Of a stretch of 64,000 bases of DNA, positions 23,875-64,000 are shown piece by piece. Position 1 is the stretch's first letter. Each line of letters starts with the position of its first letter. Origin of the DNA: Tupaia tana (Eukaryota > Chordata > Mammalia > Scandentia > Tupaiidae); contig JAKSZU010000004.1 of NCBI GenBank assembly GCA_026018925.1, positions 16,150,095 to 16,214,094 on the forward strand. Direction: 5' to 3'. The notes below the pieces were generated by a model. That model saw only the letters and a program-made list of their open reading frames with translations. It searched no databases and was not told where the DNA came from. Position numbers and translations under genes: made by a program.

Positions 23875-25003
23875 TTTTTTTTTTTTTTTTTTTAAATACT
23901 TGTCAGAGGGTATGTGTACTCTCCAGAGACAGAGACTGAAAGACAGTACCCCCTTCCCCCAAATGGGGCGCGGTCATGCCACAGCTGTTTTTCTTCTATG
24001 TCTCCATTCCATCAAGATTTTGGGCATGGGGCCGGCAGGTGGCATGATGGTTAAGGGCACTGGATTCCCACATGGCTGACCCTGGTTGGATCCCGGATCT
24101 GGCAGTTTGCTTTCTCGCTTTCCCTTTCTCTCTCTGTCTCTGGCCAAGTTAAAAAAGAAAAAAAAAAGAAAAGAAAAGAATTAAATAAATAAATACTTAA
24201 AAAAAAAAAAAAAAAAAAGAGGTTGGGCACACATGCACATATGTCTGGCGTATTTCTCAAGCCACTAGGGCTGTGACTTGAACCATGGTCGGCCATGTGG
24301 AGTCTGGTTTTCTTTTTTTTTATTTTAGAGAGGTTTTTGCTATACGGTGCATGCGCTCACCAGAAAGACAAAAACAGACAGAAAGTGAGAAATCACACCC
24401 CAAGGGGGATGGCCACGCAGCAATCCCTTCTCTTCCAATCTCCTCTCAGGATCTTGGGTACGCAAGTACACGTGTCGGGGCATGAGTTTAAGCCACCGGG
24501 TCCAGGTCTGGAACGATGGTCTACTACGTGGGAGTCCAGCAATGTATCCATTATGCCATCTGTTAATCCTTGGTTTTCTTTTTTTTTTCTTCAAGAATTA
24601 CTTTATTACCATCATTACTATTTGTTGAATTTGACCAGAGAGAGGCAGAAAGAAAGGGAAAGTAAATTGCCAGGTCTGTGATTCAAACTGTGGTCAGCCA
24701 CATGGGCGTCCAGTACCTTAACCACTATGCCACCTGCTGGGCCCCTATTTGTAGGTTTTTGAGGAACCTCCATATAGTTTTCCTAGGTTTTTTTTTTTTT
24801 TTTAAGAGGTTTTGGCCTTAGAGCCTGGGGAGGGGACACATACCCATAGTGAGAGGGAAAGTTAGAAATCACTTCGGCGGGGGTGGGGAGGGTGGCGGAA
24901 GGTCATGCGGCAATCCTGTCCCCATTCTCCTCCCGGGATCTTTTTTTTTTTTTAATTTTCTACTTATTCATTCATTTTATTTTATTTTTTTAAAATTTGA
25001 ACA

Positions 25004-25045
<42 letters not shown>

Positions 25046-25259
25046 AAGTGAGAAAGCAAGCCACCAGGTCCAAGACTCGAACTGTGTTTGGCCATGTGGG
25101 AGTCCAGCACCCTTATCCACCATGCCACCTGTCAGCCCCCTCCCGGGATCTTGAGCACACACACAGCTTGATTTTCAAGTCACCAGGTCACCAAGACTGG
25201 AACTGCGATTGGCCACGTGAGAGTCCAAAACCGTAACCGCTACATCATCTGCTGGTTCC
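23875..25259. mobile_element. Nested SINE block
   Basis: Antisense B (23875-24308) split by sense A (24028-24220); antisense B (24308-24572); antisense A (24578-24745); antisense B (24790-25259) split by antisense A (24943-25138) with (AG)n at 25007-25041. The last A duplicated 'ctcccgggatc' at both edges. Confidence 0.75.
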
Positions 25260-25311
25260 AGTCTTCATAGTTTTAAAAAAATAAACCCGTTTTAAAATGT
25301 TTAACGTATTG

Positions 25312-25495
25312 GGCCAGGCAGGTGGCAGTGGTTGAGGGCGCTTGACTCCCACATGGCCAACCACAGTTCAAGTCTGGACCTGGCGGCTTGTTTTTCCACT
25401 TTCTCTCTCTCTCTCACGCTCTGTCCCTCTCTCATCAAATTAAAAATAAATACATAAATAAATAAAGCTAAATAAAATAATTATTTCAAGAAATG
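25312..25495 (+). mobile_element. SINE-A
   Basis: Head 'gggccaggcaggtggcagtgg', tail 'catcaaattaaaaataaata'. It is the last repeat before the KIF2C promoter. Confidence 0.75.
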
Positions 25496-25755
25496 GTCAT
25501 CATCCACTCGGTTACCCTTGTCGGAAAAAGGAGAAACTGGGATCCGCACCCATGTCTGTAGGGTCCCAGAGCCCTCATGCTCAAACACCAAACAAAAAGC
25601 CTCCCAATTTTCCGAGAACGCGAGAGCAAATGCCACCGACCGAACTCCCGCCACGCGGAGCCACGCGCGGGGCGGGGGCGGGGCTCCCAGCAGCCACAGC
25701 GCTCGGGGGTGTGGCCAGACGAGGTGCGGCCCCGGGGGCGGAAGACGAGCCGGAG

Positions 25756-25774
25756 ACTACGTATCCCACAAAGC
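25756..25774 (+). promoter_or_regulatory. ZNF143/STAF-like site
   Basis: 'actacgtatcccacaaagc' resembles ACTACAATTCCCAGNATGC, the common long ZNF143 motif. A second ZNF143-type site drives the U5 gene 8.7 kb upstream. Confidence 0.55.
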
Positions 25775-25816
25775 TCCGCAGGGCGCGGATTGGCGGAAGC
25801 GAGGTTGGCAGCAGCG

Positions 25817-25830
25817 TGATGACGTCGTCA
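25817..25830 (+). promoter_or_regulatory. CRE-type palindrome
   Basis: 'tgatgacgtcgtca' is palindromic and contains TGACGTC, a CREB/ATF-type core. Confidence 0.6.
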
Positions 25831-25839
25831 GGGACGCTG

Positions 25840-25855
25840 GCGCGCGGGATTTAAA
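25840..25855 (+). promoter_or_regulatory. CDE/CHR-like pair
   Basis: 'gcgcgc', a 4-base spacer 'ggga' and 'tttaaa' follow the CDE-N4-CHR layout of late cell-cycle promoters. TTTAAA is an accepted CHR variant. Confidence 0.5.
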
Positions 25856-25945
25856 CTTCGGCGGTTTACGCCGCGCCGACTTCGTAGGCTCAGCAGAGTC
25901 GTGGCTTCTTGGCGTTTCGTTTTCTGTTTCCCGCGGACCCTCGGA

Positions 25946-55073
<29,128 letters not shown>

Positions 55074-55640
55074 CGACTGCAAATAAAGATCTGTTCGGTG
55101 TCACATCCAGCCTCATCCCCATCCCTGCCCTCCCCAGTGATCTTTGAGTACACAGTGGATGTAGTTGTTCTGAGCTGGGACAGGTTTTGGGAAATGCCAA
55201 AGCCAGTATGGAGCAGCTGGGGAGGGGGTCAGACCTGGGATACCACTTTTCCTCAGTGGACGCCCTCCAAGGAGCAAGGAGGGAGGAGCTTTTAGTTGCC
55301 CCGATGCACTGCCCTTCTCCCATCAGAGGGGTGTGTGCTGTGGTGCAGAGCTCTCCTTGGGCAGCGTCTGGCTGTGTGGACCTTGGCTGCTGGTGGAGGG
55401 TTCCCTGGGGCCGTCCTGGCTCTGGGAGAGAGAAGGAGCTTTTTTGTCCAGTTCTGCAAGCCCTGGGCTGCCTTCTGTACCCTTATTCCAAACACTGATA
55501 TGTCTTATACTTTAAAAAAAGTTTCTGGGACCTCTTCCTCCCTTACTGTGTTTTGAGGCCTAAGAGGATCCCTGCTGGTTTCTGTTTTATGTGTTTATAC
55601 CTTGTGTCTAACAATAAAGTGGGAAAAAAAGGCCTTTGAG
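55074..55640 (+). terminator. KIF2C: KIF2C 3'UTR with two poly(A) signals
   Basis: A proximal AATAAA lies at 55082-55087, only 9 bases after the stop. A distal one at 55613-55618 is followed by an A-run and a GT-rich stretch. The distal site gives a 3'UTR of about 560 nt, near the human length; both may be used. Confidence 0.8.
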
Positions 55641-56264
55641 TGATGTGTGCAAAGGACCTGGGATGTGCCAGAGCCTTCTAGACCCAAGGACACTACTGTA
55701 CTGGCCTTGGGGAGGGCTGGTTCTGTATGCTCCCTCAGAGGCCAGATCCATGCCTGTAGGATTCAGTGACATGCTGACAACTGGAACCTTTGACATTGGC
55801 TGCTTATTAGACACTGGCCGCAGGCCCTCTCAAGAGATAGAAACTGAGCAGAAAGGAGATGATGCTCTGTTACTGTCTGTTCAAGGCACGTAAAGAGATT
55901 CTGTGGAAACACAGAAAAGCACTTGATTTGCTGGACAGGAAAGGTGTGAAGAGAAACACCAGTTTGGTCTTGAAAATGAACAGAAATTTGCTGGTAGATG
56001 GAGGGGCCAGGTGTAGGGCATGGAAGTTTGGAAACTCCAGGTTCGGTGTCATGGAGCATGAATCAGCCGAATGGTACTGAGGTGGTACTGGAAGGTTTTC
56101 AGCCTAGAAAGCCCGTAATCAGTGTATGTTGAAGGCTTCATCGGGGAGACAGATGGGAACGTGGACCACAGGGGCTCTTGCAGAACTCCAGAGAACAGTA
56201 GGATCGGATGGACCAGGTCCTGGTGATCTTAATCTTGATTTCTTTGTAAAATGTGGCATTCTCG
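55641..56264. other. Unique sequence downstream of KIF2C
   Basis: No gene or repeat was recognised. In human the next gene is RPS8; no RPS8 exon was found in this window. Confidence 0.5.
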
Positions 56265-57590
56265 GGGCGGCAGGGAGTGTGGTAGTTAAGGTGCTGGGTT
56301 CCCATATGGCTGACCATGGTTCAAGTCCCTGACCTGGCAGCTTGCTTTCTCACTCTCCCTCTCTGTCTCTGGTCAAAATGAAAAAGAATAAATAATTCTT
56401 TAAAAAATAATGGGGTATTCTGTATCCCATGCACAATTATGAGTCTGAGTCTTAAGCATTAAATTCTAAATTTCTGGGTTCAAAAATCTGGCTAAATCAG
56501 TATTTGACAGAAACGGCACTAGTTCTATGGCCTTGAAAAAACTTCCAGATAATGCTGTCTTCAAAAAGTTGTGGGAGAGGGAACTAGCAGTTAGCATAAT
56601 GGCTATGTCGCTGCACTCCCATGTAGTCGACTGCGGCTCACGTCCTGGATCCAGTGGCTTAAAACTCACGCCGGGCGCGTGTGTGTGCGTGCCCAAGATC
56701 CCGAAAGGAAAATGGAGGAGAAGGGATTGCGGCGTGACCATCCCCCCTGGGGGGATGATTTCTCGCTTTCTGTCTCTCTGTCTCTCTCTGTCTGTCTGGC
56801 GAGCACACGCGCCCTTTAGCAAAATCCTCTCAAAAAAAAAAAACGTTGTGGGAGGGCCCAGCACATGACGTGGTTAAGGTGCTGGACAACCATATAGCCA
56901 GCCATGATTCGAGCCCTAGACCTGATGGCTTGCTTTCTCTCACTGTCTCTGGGGAACACACATGCCCTATAATAAATTAAAAATAACTGTAAAATAATAA
57001 AATTTTAAAAGTTTGTGGGAAATGTATGTAATGGGGGAGAGGAAGCATATATTTCAAAGTTTTTTGCACTAAAACATTAGGCCTTCAATATGCATTGATT
57101 ACGGGCTTTCTAGGCTGAAAATCTTTCAGTGGCACTTCAGTACCATTCAGCTGATTCATGCTCCATGACACCGAACCGGCAGAGCCAGTAGATGACATAG
57201 TTAGGTCACTGGACTCCCACATGGCCAGCTGCGGTTGAAGTCCCAGACCTGGTGACTCGAAAATCATGCTGGGCACGTGTGTGTGCATGCCCAAGATCCT
57301 GGGAGGATGAAAATATTGCAGTGTGGCCATGCCCCCGGTGGGGGGTGATTTCTCAGCTTCCCTCTCACCGTGTTTCTCTCTGGTGAGTACATGTACTTTA
57401 AAGTACAAACATCAACAATAACAACATAAAAATCACACCAAGTGCATGTGTATACATGCCCAAAATCCCAGGAAAAAAATGGAGAAGGGATTGTGTGGGC
57501 ATCACCCATGAGGGTTTATTTCTCACTTTCCCTCTTTCTGTCTCTGGTGAGGGCATGTGCACTATGGCAAAAACCTCTAAAAAAAGTAAA
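56265..57590 (+). mobile_element. Sense SINE block
   Basis: SINE-A (56265-56410); SINE-B (56580-56840) flanked by 'gttgtgggagagg'/'gttgtgggaggg'; hybrid A/B (56853-57010); SINE-B (57176-57425); SINE-B 3' half (57425-57590). Confidence 0.7.
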
Positions 57591-57605
57591 TAAGTGACTT
57601 AATAT

Positions 57606-57846
57606 TTTGGGTCATTGGAAAAGTCATGACATATTTTTTTCTCTTAAAATGCATCATGGGGACTGGCAGGTGGCATGATTGTTGGGACATTGGACTCCTG
57701 CCTGGCCAACCATGGTTTGAGTCCCGGACCTGGTGGCTTGCTTTCTCATTCTTCCTCTCTTTCTCTTTCTCTTTCTCTCTCTCTCTCGTCAAATAGAATA
57801 ATAATTTTTTTAAAAAAATGCATCATGACTATTTAGACAACCCAAT
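57606..57846. mobile_element. Mariner-type MITE split by SINE-A
   Basis: The left half (57606-57658) begins 'ttgggtcattggaaaagtca' and the right half (57816-57846) ends 'tttagacaacccaata'. A sense SINE-A (57659-57815) sits between them with an exact 13-bp target duplication 'aaaatgcatcatg'. Confidence 0.85.
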
Positions 57847-57904
57847 ACATACAGCAATGAATACAGTGTCTCACATTTACTAAATGTCATATAAAAGTTA
57901 GATA

Positions 57905-58840
57905 CTAGGGGGCAGCAGGTGGTGTACTGATTATGGTGCTGGACTCCCATGTGGAGTCCCAGACCTGCCAGGTTCTGGTGCCTGTGTGCCCAAAATCCCA
58001 GAAGAGAAAGGGCTGCAGCATGGCCGTGCTCCCTGAAGAGGGGGGGTAATTTCTCACTTTCCCTCTCACTGTCTGTCTCCAACGAGCTCATGCACCCTAT
58101 GGCAAAAACCATTTAAAAAAAAATAAAAAGCTAGATATTTAAGTGCATAAAGGCATTTTTGATTCTGGATATAGTGTCTAGGACATATGGTAAATCCACA
58201 TAACTTTGTAAATGAACACTCAATGTTACCCAGCTACACTGGCCTTTTCTTTTTTAAAAAATGTTATTCACGGGAACCAGCAGTTAGTGTAATGGCTATG
58301 TCGCTGGACTCCCACGTAGTTGACTGCTGTTTGCGTCCCGGACCCGGTGGCTTAAAACTCACGCCAGGCGCGTGTGCGTGCGTGCCCAAGATCCTGAGAG
58401 GAGAATGGAGGAGAAAGGATTGCGGCGTGACCATCCCCCCTGGGGGGTGATTTCTCACTTTCTGTCTCTATGTCTCTCTCTGTCTGGCAAGCGCACGCGC
58501 CCTATAGCGAAAATCTCTCCAAAAAAAAAAAAAATGTTATTCACGATAGCGTACACAGGTGCACATGCAAGAGAAAGAGAAGCACCCCTGGGACCAAAAG
58601 TTGGCATAATGGCTATGTTGCTGGACCTCCCATGTAGTCAACTGTGATTCGAGTCCTGGACCCCGTGGCTTAAACTCACGCTGGGTGCATGCCCAAGATC
58701 CTGAGAGGAGAATGGAGGAGAAGGAATTGCAGCATGGCCATCCCCTCTGGGGGGGTGATTTCTCTCTTCCTGTCTCTCTTGTCTCTTGTGAGCACACACG
58801 CCCTATAGCAAAGACCTCTTAAAAAAAAACCAAAAAAAAA
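57905..58840 (+). mobile_element. Three sense SINE-B
   Basis: Diverged (57905-58125); young (58272-58535) with exact duplication 'aaatgttattcacg'; another (58588-58840). Confidence 0.75.
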
Positions 58841-58954
58841 GACAAGTACCCTCTACAGGCTCTTATATTGCAATCCCCTTTCCCTAGCCCTCCAGCTTGT
58901 GAAGATCTTGGCATGTGGCCTTCTCTGAGAGTCTCATTAAAAGAAAAACAAGAT

Positions 58955-59269
58955 ATTGGGTTGTCAGAAAAATCAGTTGGCGTAATGGCTATGTCATTGG
59001 ACACAAATGTACTTGACTGCAGTTCAAGTCCTGGACCCGGTGGCTTAAACTCATGCCGGGTACAGGTGTGTGCGTGCCCAAGATCCTGAGAGGAGAACAG
59101 AGGATAAGGGATTGCGGTGTGACCATCCTCCCCGGGGGATGATTTCTCGCTTTCTGTCTGTCTCTCAGGCAAAGTGCACACACCCTATAGCAAAAACCTC
59201 TCCAAAATAAAAGTCACGACGTATTTTTTCTATGCAAAAATGCGTCATGACTTTTCTGAGGATTCAATA
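58955..59269. mobile_element. Mariner-type MITE split by SINE-B
   Basis: The left end 'attgggttgtcagaaaaatc' (58955) and right part (about 59208-59269, 'gtcacgacgtattttttcta' to 'cttttctgaggattcaata') flank a sense SINE-B (58976-59205) that lacks its first 8 bases. Confidence 0.8.
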
Positions 59270-59309
59270 TGAAGTTAGCTGTGATGTTTTTAGTATTTAA
59301 TTTCTTTAA

Positions 59310-59935
59310 AAAATTTTTTTCATTTATTTTATTTAACTTTATTATTTAATTTGATCAGAGAGGGACAGAGTGAGAGAGACAGTGAAAGTGAGCCACCAGA
59401 CCTGGGATTTGAACCATGGTCAACCATGTGGGAGTCCAGCGCCCTTAACTACCATGCCACCTGCCAGCCCCAGTATTTATTTAATTTCTTTAATTCTTTT
59501 TTAATTTGACCAAAGAGAGACAGAGAGAGGGAGGGAAAGTGAGAAAGCAAGACGCCAAGTCCAGGATTCAAACCATGGTTAGCCATGTGGTAGTCCAGCG
59601 CCCATAACCAACACGCCACCTGCCAGCCCCACAGGAATCCAGTGCCTTCAATCATCATACTACCTGCTGGCCTGAGCTGTGAGTTTTTTTAGAGGTTTTT
59701 GCTATAGGGATTGTACGCTCGCCAGAGAGAGACAGAGAGACAGAAAGCAAGAAATCACCCCCCAGGGGGGATGGGCACGCCGCAATCTCTTCTCCTCCAT
59801 TCTCCTCTTGGGCTCTTGGGCTCACACACACGCATCTGGCACGAGTTTAAGCCACTGGGTCCAGGACTCAAACCGTGGTTGACTACATGGGAGTTCAGCG
59901 ACATAGCCATTACGCTAACTGCTGATCCCAGGGAG
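59310..59935 (-). mobile_element. Antisense SINEs
   Basis: SINE-A (59310-59475), SINE-A (59472-59630, with a second head piece 59629-59675) and SINE-B (59690-59935). Confidence 0.7.
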
Positions 59936-59996
59936 GTTCATTTTTATTCCTAATTTGTTGAGTATTTTTATCACCAAAGGGTATTGGATTTTGTCA

Positions 59997-60460
59997 AATC
60001 CTTTTTCATGCTTTTTTTTTTTTTTTTATTGCCAGAGGGCATGTGTGCTCCCAGAGAGGAAGAAGGAGAAAGCACCCCAAATAGGGTGTGGTAATACTGA
60101 AATCCTCTCTCCATTTCTCCATCTTCTAAGCTACCGGGTCCGGGACTTGAACCGCGGTCGACCACATGGGAGTCCAGCGACATAGCCATTATGCTAACTG
60201 CTGGTCTCAGGAGGTAGGGTTTTAAGTCGTAAAAAAAAAGCAAGCGGGACCAGCAGTTAGCGTGTGTTGGCTTAGAACTCACGCCAGGCGCGTGTGTGTG
60301 CGCGTGCCCAAGATCCCGAGAGGAAAACGGAGAAGGGATTGCGGCGTGGCCATCACGGGGGGGGGGGGGGGGGGGGGGGATTTCTCGCTTTCTGTCTCTC
60401 TGTCTTTCTGGCAAGTGCATGCGCCCTATAGCAAACCCCCCCCCCCCCAAAAAAAAAAAT
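59997..60460. mobile_element. SINE-C, SINE-B head and deleted SINE-B
   Basis: Antisense SINE-C part (59997-60130) joined to an antisense B head (60128-60215). Then a sense B (60245-60460) in which the segment between A box and body, including the B box, is deleted, with a G(23) run in place of the hairpin. Confidence 0.65.
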
Positions 60461-61080
60461 AGCATGCAAAAGCTCATTACAGAATCAGAACAAGCAGGTA
60501 AGCAGGTTAATCATTCCTAGGAGTATATTCAGTCCCTGCCTAAACAAAATGGCATTGCAATGGTCTTCAGGGCTCTGGTAACTGGAGATTGTATTTTAAA
60601 GCAACTAGGAGGAGTGGAGTTTAAAGACAATAGGAAGGACCAGCAGTTGGCTTAATGGCTATATAGCTGGATTCCCATGTAGTCAACAGCAATTCCAGTA
60701 CCAGACCCGGCGGCTTAAATTCCGGTCGCATGTGCATGAGTGCCTAAAATCCAGAGAGGAGAACGGAGAAGGGATTGCGGTGTGGCCATCCCTTTAGGGG
60801 ATGATTTCTCGCTTTCTGTCTCTCTGTCTCTGTGTGACTGGCGAGCGCACACGCCCTATAGCAAAAACCTTGCAAAAAAAAAGAAAACAAACAAAAATAC
60901 CCTACCTCCTACCCATTAAGCCCACCGCTCTTTGTTCTCATGATCGCAACGAGTGTGATTTTTCCTTTATAAGCACCCCTCACCTTGCACTCGGGGCTGT
61001 GGGACTTTGAGAGACATGAGTCCTCCCGTATGCTGCCAGCTTAATCAACAAACTCCAATAAATTTGGCTATGTCTGGATG
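60461..61080 (+). mobile_element. LTR-like fragment split by SINE-B
   Basis: After a SINE-B (60638-60890) the sequence has 'tttataagcacccc' (TATA-like, 60968), 'gcactcggggctgtgggact' and 'aactccaataaatttgg' (poly(A) signal), the order of an endogenous retrovirus LTR promoter, R and U5. The left part (60461-60637) may be its U3. No viral coding sequence was seen. Confidence 0.45.
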
Positions 61081-61320
61081 TCCTACGTCACTGGACTCCC
61101 ACGTAGTAGGTGCTGGTTAAGAGTCCTGGACCTGGTGGTTTAAAACTCAGGCAGGCGTGTGTGTGTGTGTGTTTGTGTGTATGTGTGCCCAAAATCCTGA
61201 GAGGAAAATGGAGAAGGGATTGAGGTGTGCCCATCCCCTCTGGGGAGGGGGTGATTTCTTGCTGTCTCTCCGGAGAGCACACATCCCCTATAGTAAAAAT
61301 ATCTAAAAAAAAAAAAAAAA
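61081..61320 (+). mobile_element. SINE-B, 5' end missing
   Basis: Begins at 'cgtcactggactcccacgta', with a disturbed B box, then (GT)n and the normal tail. Confidence 0.65.
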
Positions 61321-61545
61321 GTCTTCTTAAATGGTAGCAATTCAAGTTTTTGAAAAAGCAAATCAAGCAGGTGCCTGCCTATTTCACTGTGTAAATCTGC
61401 TCCTGCCAACATCACTCCGGACGTGTGGATTCCTAAATCCAATAGTCACTTCTTAGTCCTCACCCTAACTAGACTTCACAGCAGCATTAGACCATGAAAT
61501 TACTCTGGGCTGGCTTTCCATGTGCTGTTTAATTGACCCTCTCTC
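61321..61545. other. Unique intergenic sequence
   Basis: No gene or repeat was recognised. Confidence 0.4.
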
Positions 61546-62075
61546 CCTTTTCATTTGATATAAGGCACATGTGCTCCCCAAGGAGAGAATGAGAAAGCGC
61601 CTCCCAGAGAGGACGGTCATGCTAATTCCTTCTTCATTCTCCTCTCAGGATTTGGGGCACGTGTACACACATCCGGTGTGTTTCTCAAGCCTTAGGGTCA
61701 GGACTCGCACTGTGTAGTTGGCCATGTGAGATCCAGCCACCTTAACTGACATGCCACTGCTGTCCCCCTCTTACCAGCTTCTTTTCTCTACCCAGCTTTG
61801 AAATGTTGACACTCCTCAGGCCTTGGACCTAGCCCTCTAGTACTTCTTTATGCCAGAGATCAGCAAACTACTGCTCTTTGACTATACCCATGAGCTAAGA
61901 CTGATTAAAAAAAAATCTAGGCCAGAAGGTGATATGGTGGTTAGAGATGCTGGACTTCCACATGGGCGACTGTAGTTCAGGTCCCAGACCCAGTGGATTG
62001 CTGTCTCATTCCCTCTCTCTCTCTCTGGTCGAATTTTTCAAATACTAATAATAAAGTGAAATCACTATTTTAAAA
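61546..62075. mobile_element. SINE-C and SINE-A
   Basis: Antisense SINE-C (61550-61770), unique sequence, then sense SINE-A (61918-62075). Confidence 0.55.
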
Positions 62076-62159
62076 AGTTTCTAAATGTTAGGAAAAAAAT
62101 TTTAAAGCATATAACATGAAAAACATGAAACACAAATTTCAACATCCACAAATGAAGTT

Positions 62160-62436
62160 TTTTTTTTTTTTTTTTTGGGAGAGGTTTTTTCGCTATAGGG
62201 CGCGTGCGCTCGCCAGCCAGACAGAGAGAGAGACATAGAGACAGAAAGCGAGAAATCACCCCCCAGGGGGGATGGTCACGCCGCAATCCCTTCTCCTCCA
62301 TTCTCCTCTTGGGATCTTGGGCACGCACGCACACGCGCCCGGCATGAGTTGTAAGCCACCGGGTCCGAGACGCGAACCGCGGTCGACTACGTGGGAGTCC
62401 AGCGACATAGCCATTACGCTAACTGCTGGTTCCCCA
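62160..62436 (-). mobile_element. Young SINE-B with exact target duplication
   Basis: Flanked by 'ccacaaatgaagtttt' on both sides (62146 and 62435). Body nearly free of damage. Confidence 0.88.
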
Positions 62437-62649
62437 CAAATGAAGTTTTATTAGAACACAGCCATGCTGCGCATGGTGGTGCCTGCCCTATGGCAAAAAC
62501 CTATGGAGGAAAAAAAAAAAAACCTATGGAGGCTGGAGGATTGAGGCATCAAGTCCATCTCTCTCAACGTGCAGGATTAGGTTAAAAAATAAAAAACAAA
62601 ACACACACACAGCCACACCCATTCATTTACTATTCTCTATGGCTGTTTT

Positions 62650-63645
62650 TTTTTTAATTACTTTTTAATTTTATTTATTTATTCATTTATTCTTAATTTG
62701 AGCAGAGAAAGACACAGAGATAAAGAGAGAGAGGGAAACTGAGAAAGCAAGCCACCAGGTCCGGGACTCGAACCGTGATTGGTCATGTGGGAATGTCCAG
62801 CACCTTAGCCACCATGCCACCTGCTGGTCCCATCTATGGCTGTTTTCACACTAGACAAGGAGTTGAGTATAGATGCTCCTCTACTTTATGTACTGTCTGT
62901 CCTAAGTTGAAACTATTTTTAGTGTAAGTAAAAAACTCATTTAAGGAGGGCCAGCAGATAGCATATGGTTAAGGGACTGGACTCCGAGATGGCCAACTGA
63001 GGTTTGAATCCTGGACCTGGCAGCCTGTTTGCTTTCTGTCTCTTTCTGGTGAGTGCATGTGCCCAGCAAATTAAAAAACATAAATAATGGGGCCGGCAGG
63101 TGGCATGGTGGTTAAAGGCGCTGGACTCTCATGTGGCCGACTGCAGTTCAAGTCCTGGACCTGGCAGCTTGCTTTCTCATGTTCCCTCTCTTTCTCTACC
63201 TCTCTCTGATCGAACTGGAAAATAGCAATAATAAATAAAATTAAATAATTCTTTTTTTTTTGGAGAGGTTTTCGCTATAGGGCGCGTGCGCTCGCCAGAC
63301 AGACAGAGAGAGACAGAGAGACAGAAAGCGAGAAATCGCCCCCCCAGGGGGGATGGCCACGCTGCAATCCCTTCTCCTCCATTCTCCTCTTGGGATCTTG
63401 GGCACGCACGCACACACGACCGGCGTGAGTTTTAAGCCACCGGGTCCGGGACGCGAACCGCGGTCAACTACGTGGGAGTCCAGCGACATAGCCATTACGC
63501 TAACTGCTGGTTCCCGAAATTAAATAATTCTTTTAAAAAACATAAATAAGGGGACCAGCAGGTGGCATGGTGGTTAAGGCGCTGGACATTCCCACGTGGC
63601 CGACCACGGTTTGAGTCCCGGACCTGGTGGCTTGCTTTCTAACTT

Positions 63646-63684
<39 letters not shown>

Positions 63685-64000
63685 CTCTCTCTGGTCAAAT
63701 TAAAATAAAATGAATGGATAAATAAAATAAAATAAATAATTCTTTAAAAAAAAAACATAAATAATAAAATTAAATATATGTTTTTAAAAACATGCATTTA
63801 AGGGCCAGCATGGTTTAGTGGTTAAGGGAGCCAGATCTCACGAGTGACTATGTTCAAATCCTGCTCTTGCCACTTAGAAAACATGGGGAACAGCAGTTAG
63901 CATAATGGCTATGTGGCTGGACTCCCATGTTTTCGACGGCGGTTCAAGTCCCGGACCCGGTGGCTTAGAACTCAACCAGGCTTGTATGTGTGCGTGCCCA
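62650..64000. mobile_element. SINE block at window end
   Basis: Antisense A (62650-62835); unique 62836-62947; sense A/B (62948-63080); sense A (63090-63255 and tail 63520-63545) with antisense B (63250-63517) in its tail, duplicating 'aattaaataattctttt'; sense A (63551-63770) with (TC)n; sense A-like (63803-63880); sense B (63888 to the window end). Confidence 0.7.

Noticed and set aside
55641..64000. Start of RPS8 expected by synteny
   Set aside because: No ribosomal protein exon or terminal oligopyrimidine promoter was recognised. The gene probably starts beyond the window.

Overview
This window is nuclear DNA of a placental mammal. It has no bacterial or organellar features. It holds two spliced protein-coding genes, one spliceosomal RNA gene and a degraded copy of it. 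About two thirds of the remaining sequence is made of tRNA-derived SINEs. Both protein genes are on the + strand and can be read exon by exon: the 3' end of ARMH1 (8 kb to 9.1 kb) and the complete KIF2C/MCAK gene (21 coding exons, 25.9 kb to 55.6 kb). This order matches human 1p34.1 as I remember it (ARMH1, then KIF2C, then RPS8, with RNU5F-1 and RNU5D-1 upstream of KIF2C). The two U5 sequences found here on the - strand (5.8 kb and 16.7 kb) fit that synteny.

Organism. Young SINEs fall into a short family (called SINE-A here: tRNA-like head, pyrimidine tract, 'ggtcaaatt' and a TAAA-rich tail, about 170 bp) and a long family (SINE-B: tRNA-like head, a CCCCCC/GGGGGG hairpin, 'ccctatagcaaaaacctctc' plus poly(A), about 260 bp). 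An older B-like family is called SINE-C. Three copies of a SINE joining a tRNA-like head to a 7SL/Alu-like part are also present. 7SL-derived SINEs point to Euarchontoglires. No Alu dimers, rodent B1/B2/ID or rabbit C repeats were seen. Tree shrew (Tupaia) is my leading guess, but only an inference.

Layout. 1-7.8 kb: ARMH1 intron sequence, SINE-rich, with a diverged U5 copy. 7.8-9.1 kb: last six ARMH1 exons and poly(A) signal. 9.1-25.6 kb: SINE-dense intergenic DNA with an intact-looking U5 snRNA gene (PSE, distal element and 3' box visible) and old L2, MLT1 and MER5-type remnants. 25.6-26.1 kb: CpG-rich TATA-less KIF2C promoter. 26-55 kb: KIF2C, whose 8.7-kb intron 2 contains an antisense L1/HAL1-type ORF1 remnant. 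55.6-64 kb: SINE-dense DNA with mariner-type MITEs and an LTR-like fragment.

Points of most interest: a one-base insertion in KIF2C exon 5 that breaks an otherwise perfect 725-codon frame; the U5 gene with its promoter parts; a roughly 740-bp inverted duplication of SINE-B in KIF2C intron 10; three copies of a mariner-like MITE, two split by SINEs; and several sites where target-site duplications reveal repeated insertion or microhomology-driven tandem duplication. I found no evidence of an undescribed multi-gene system.
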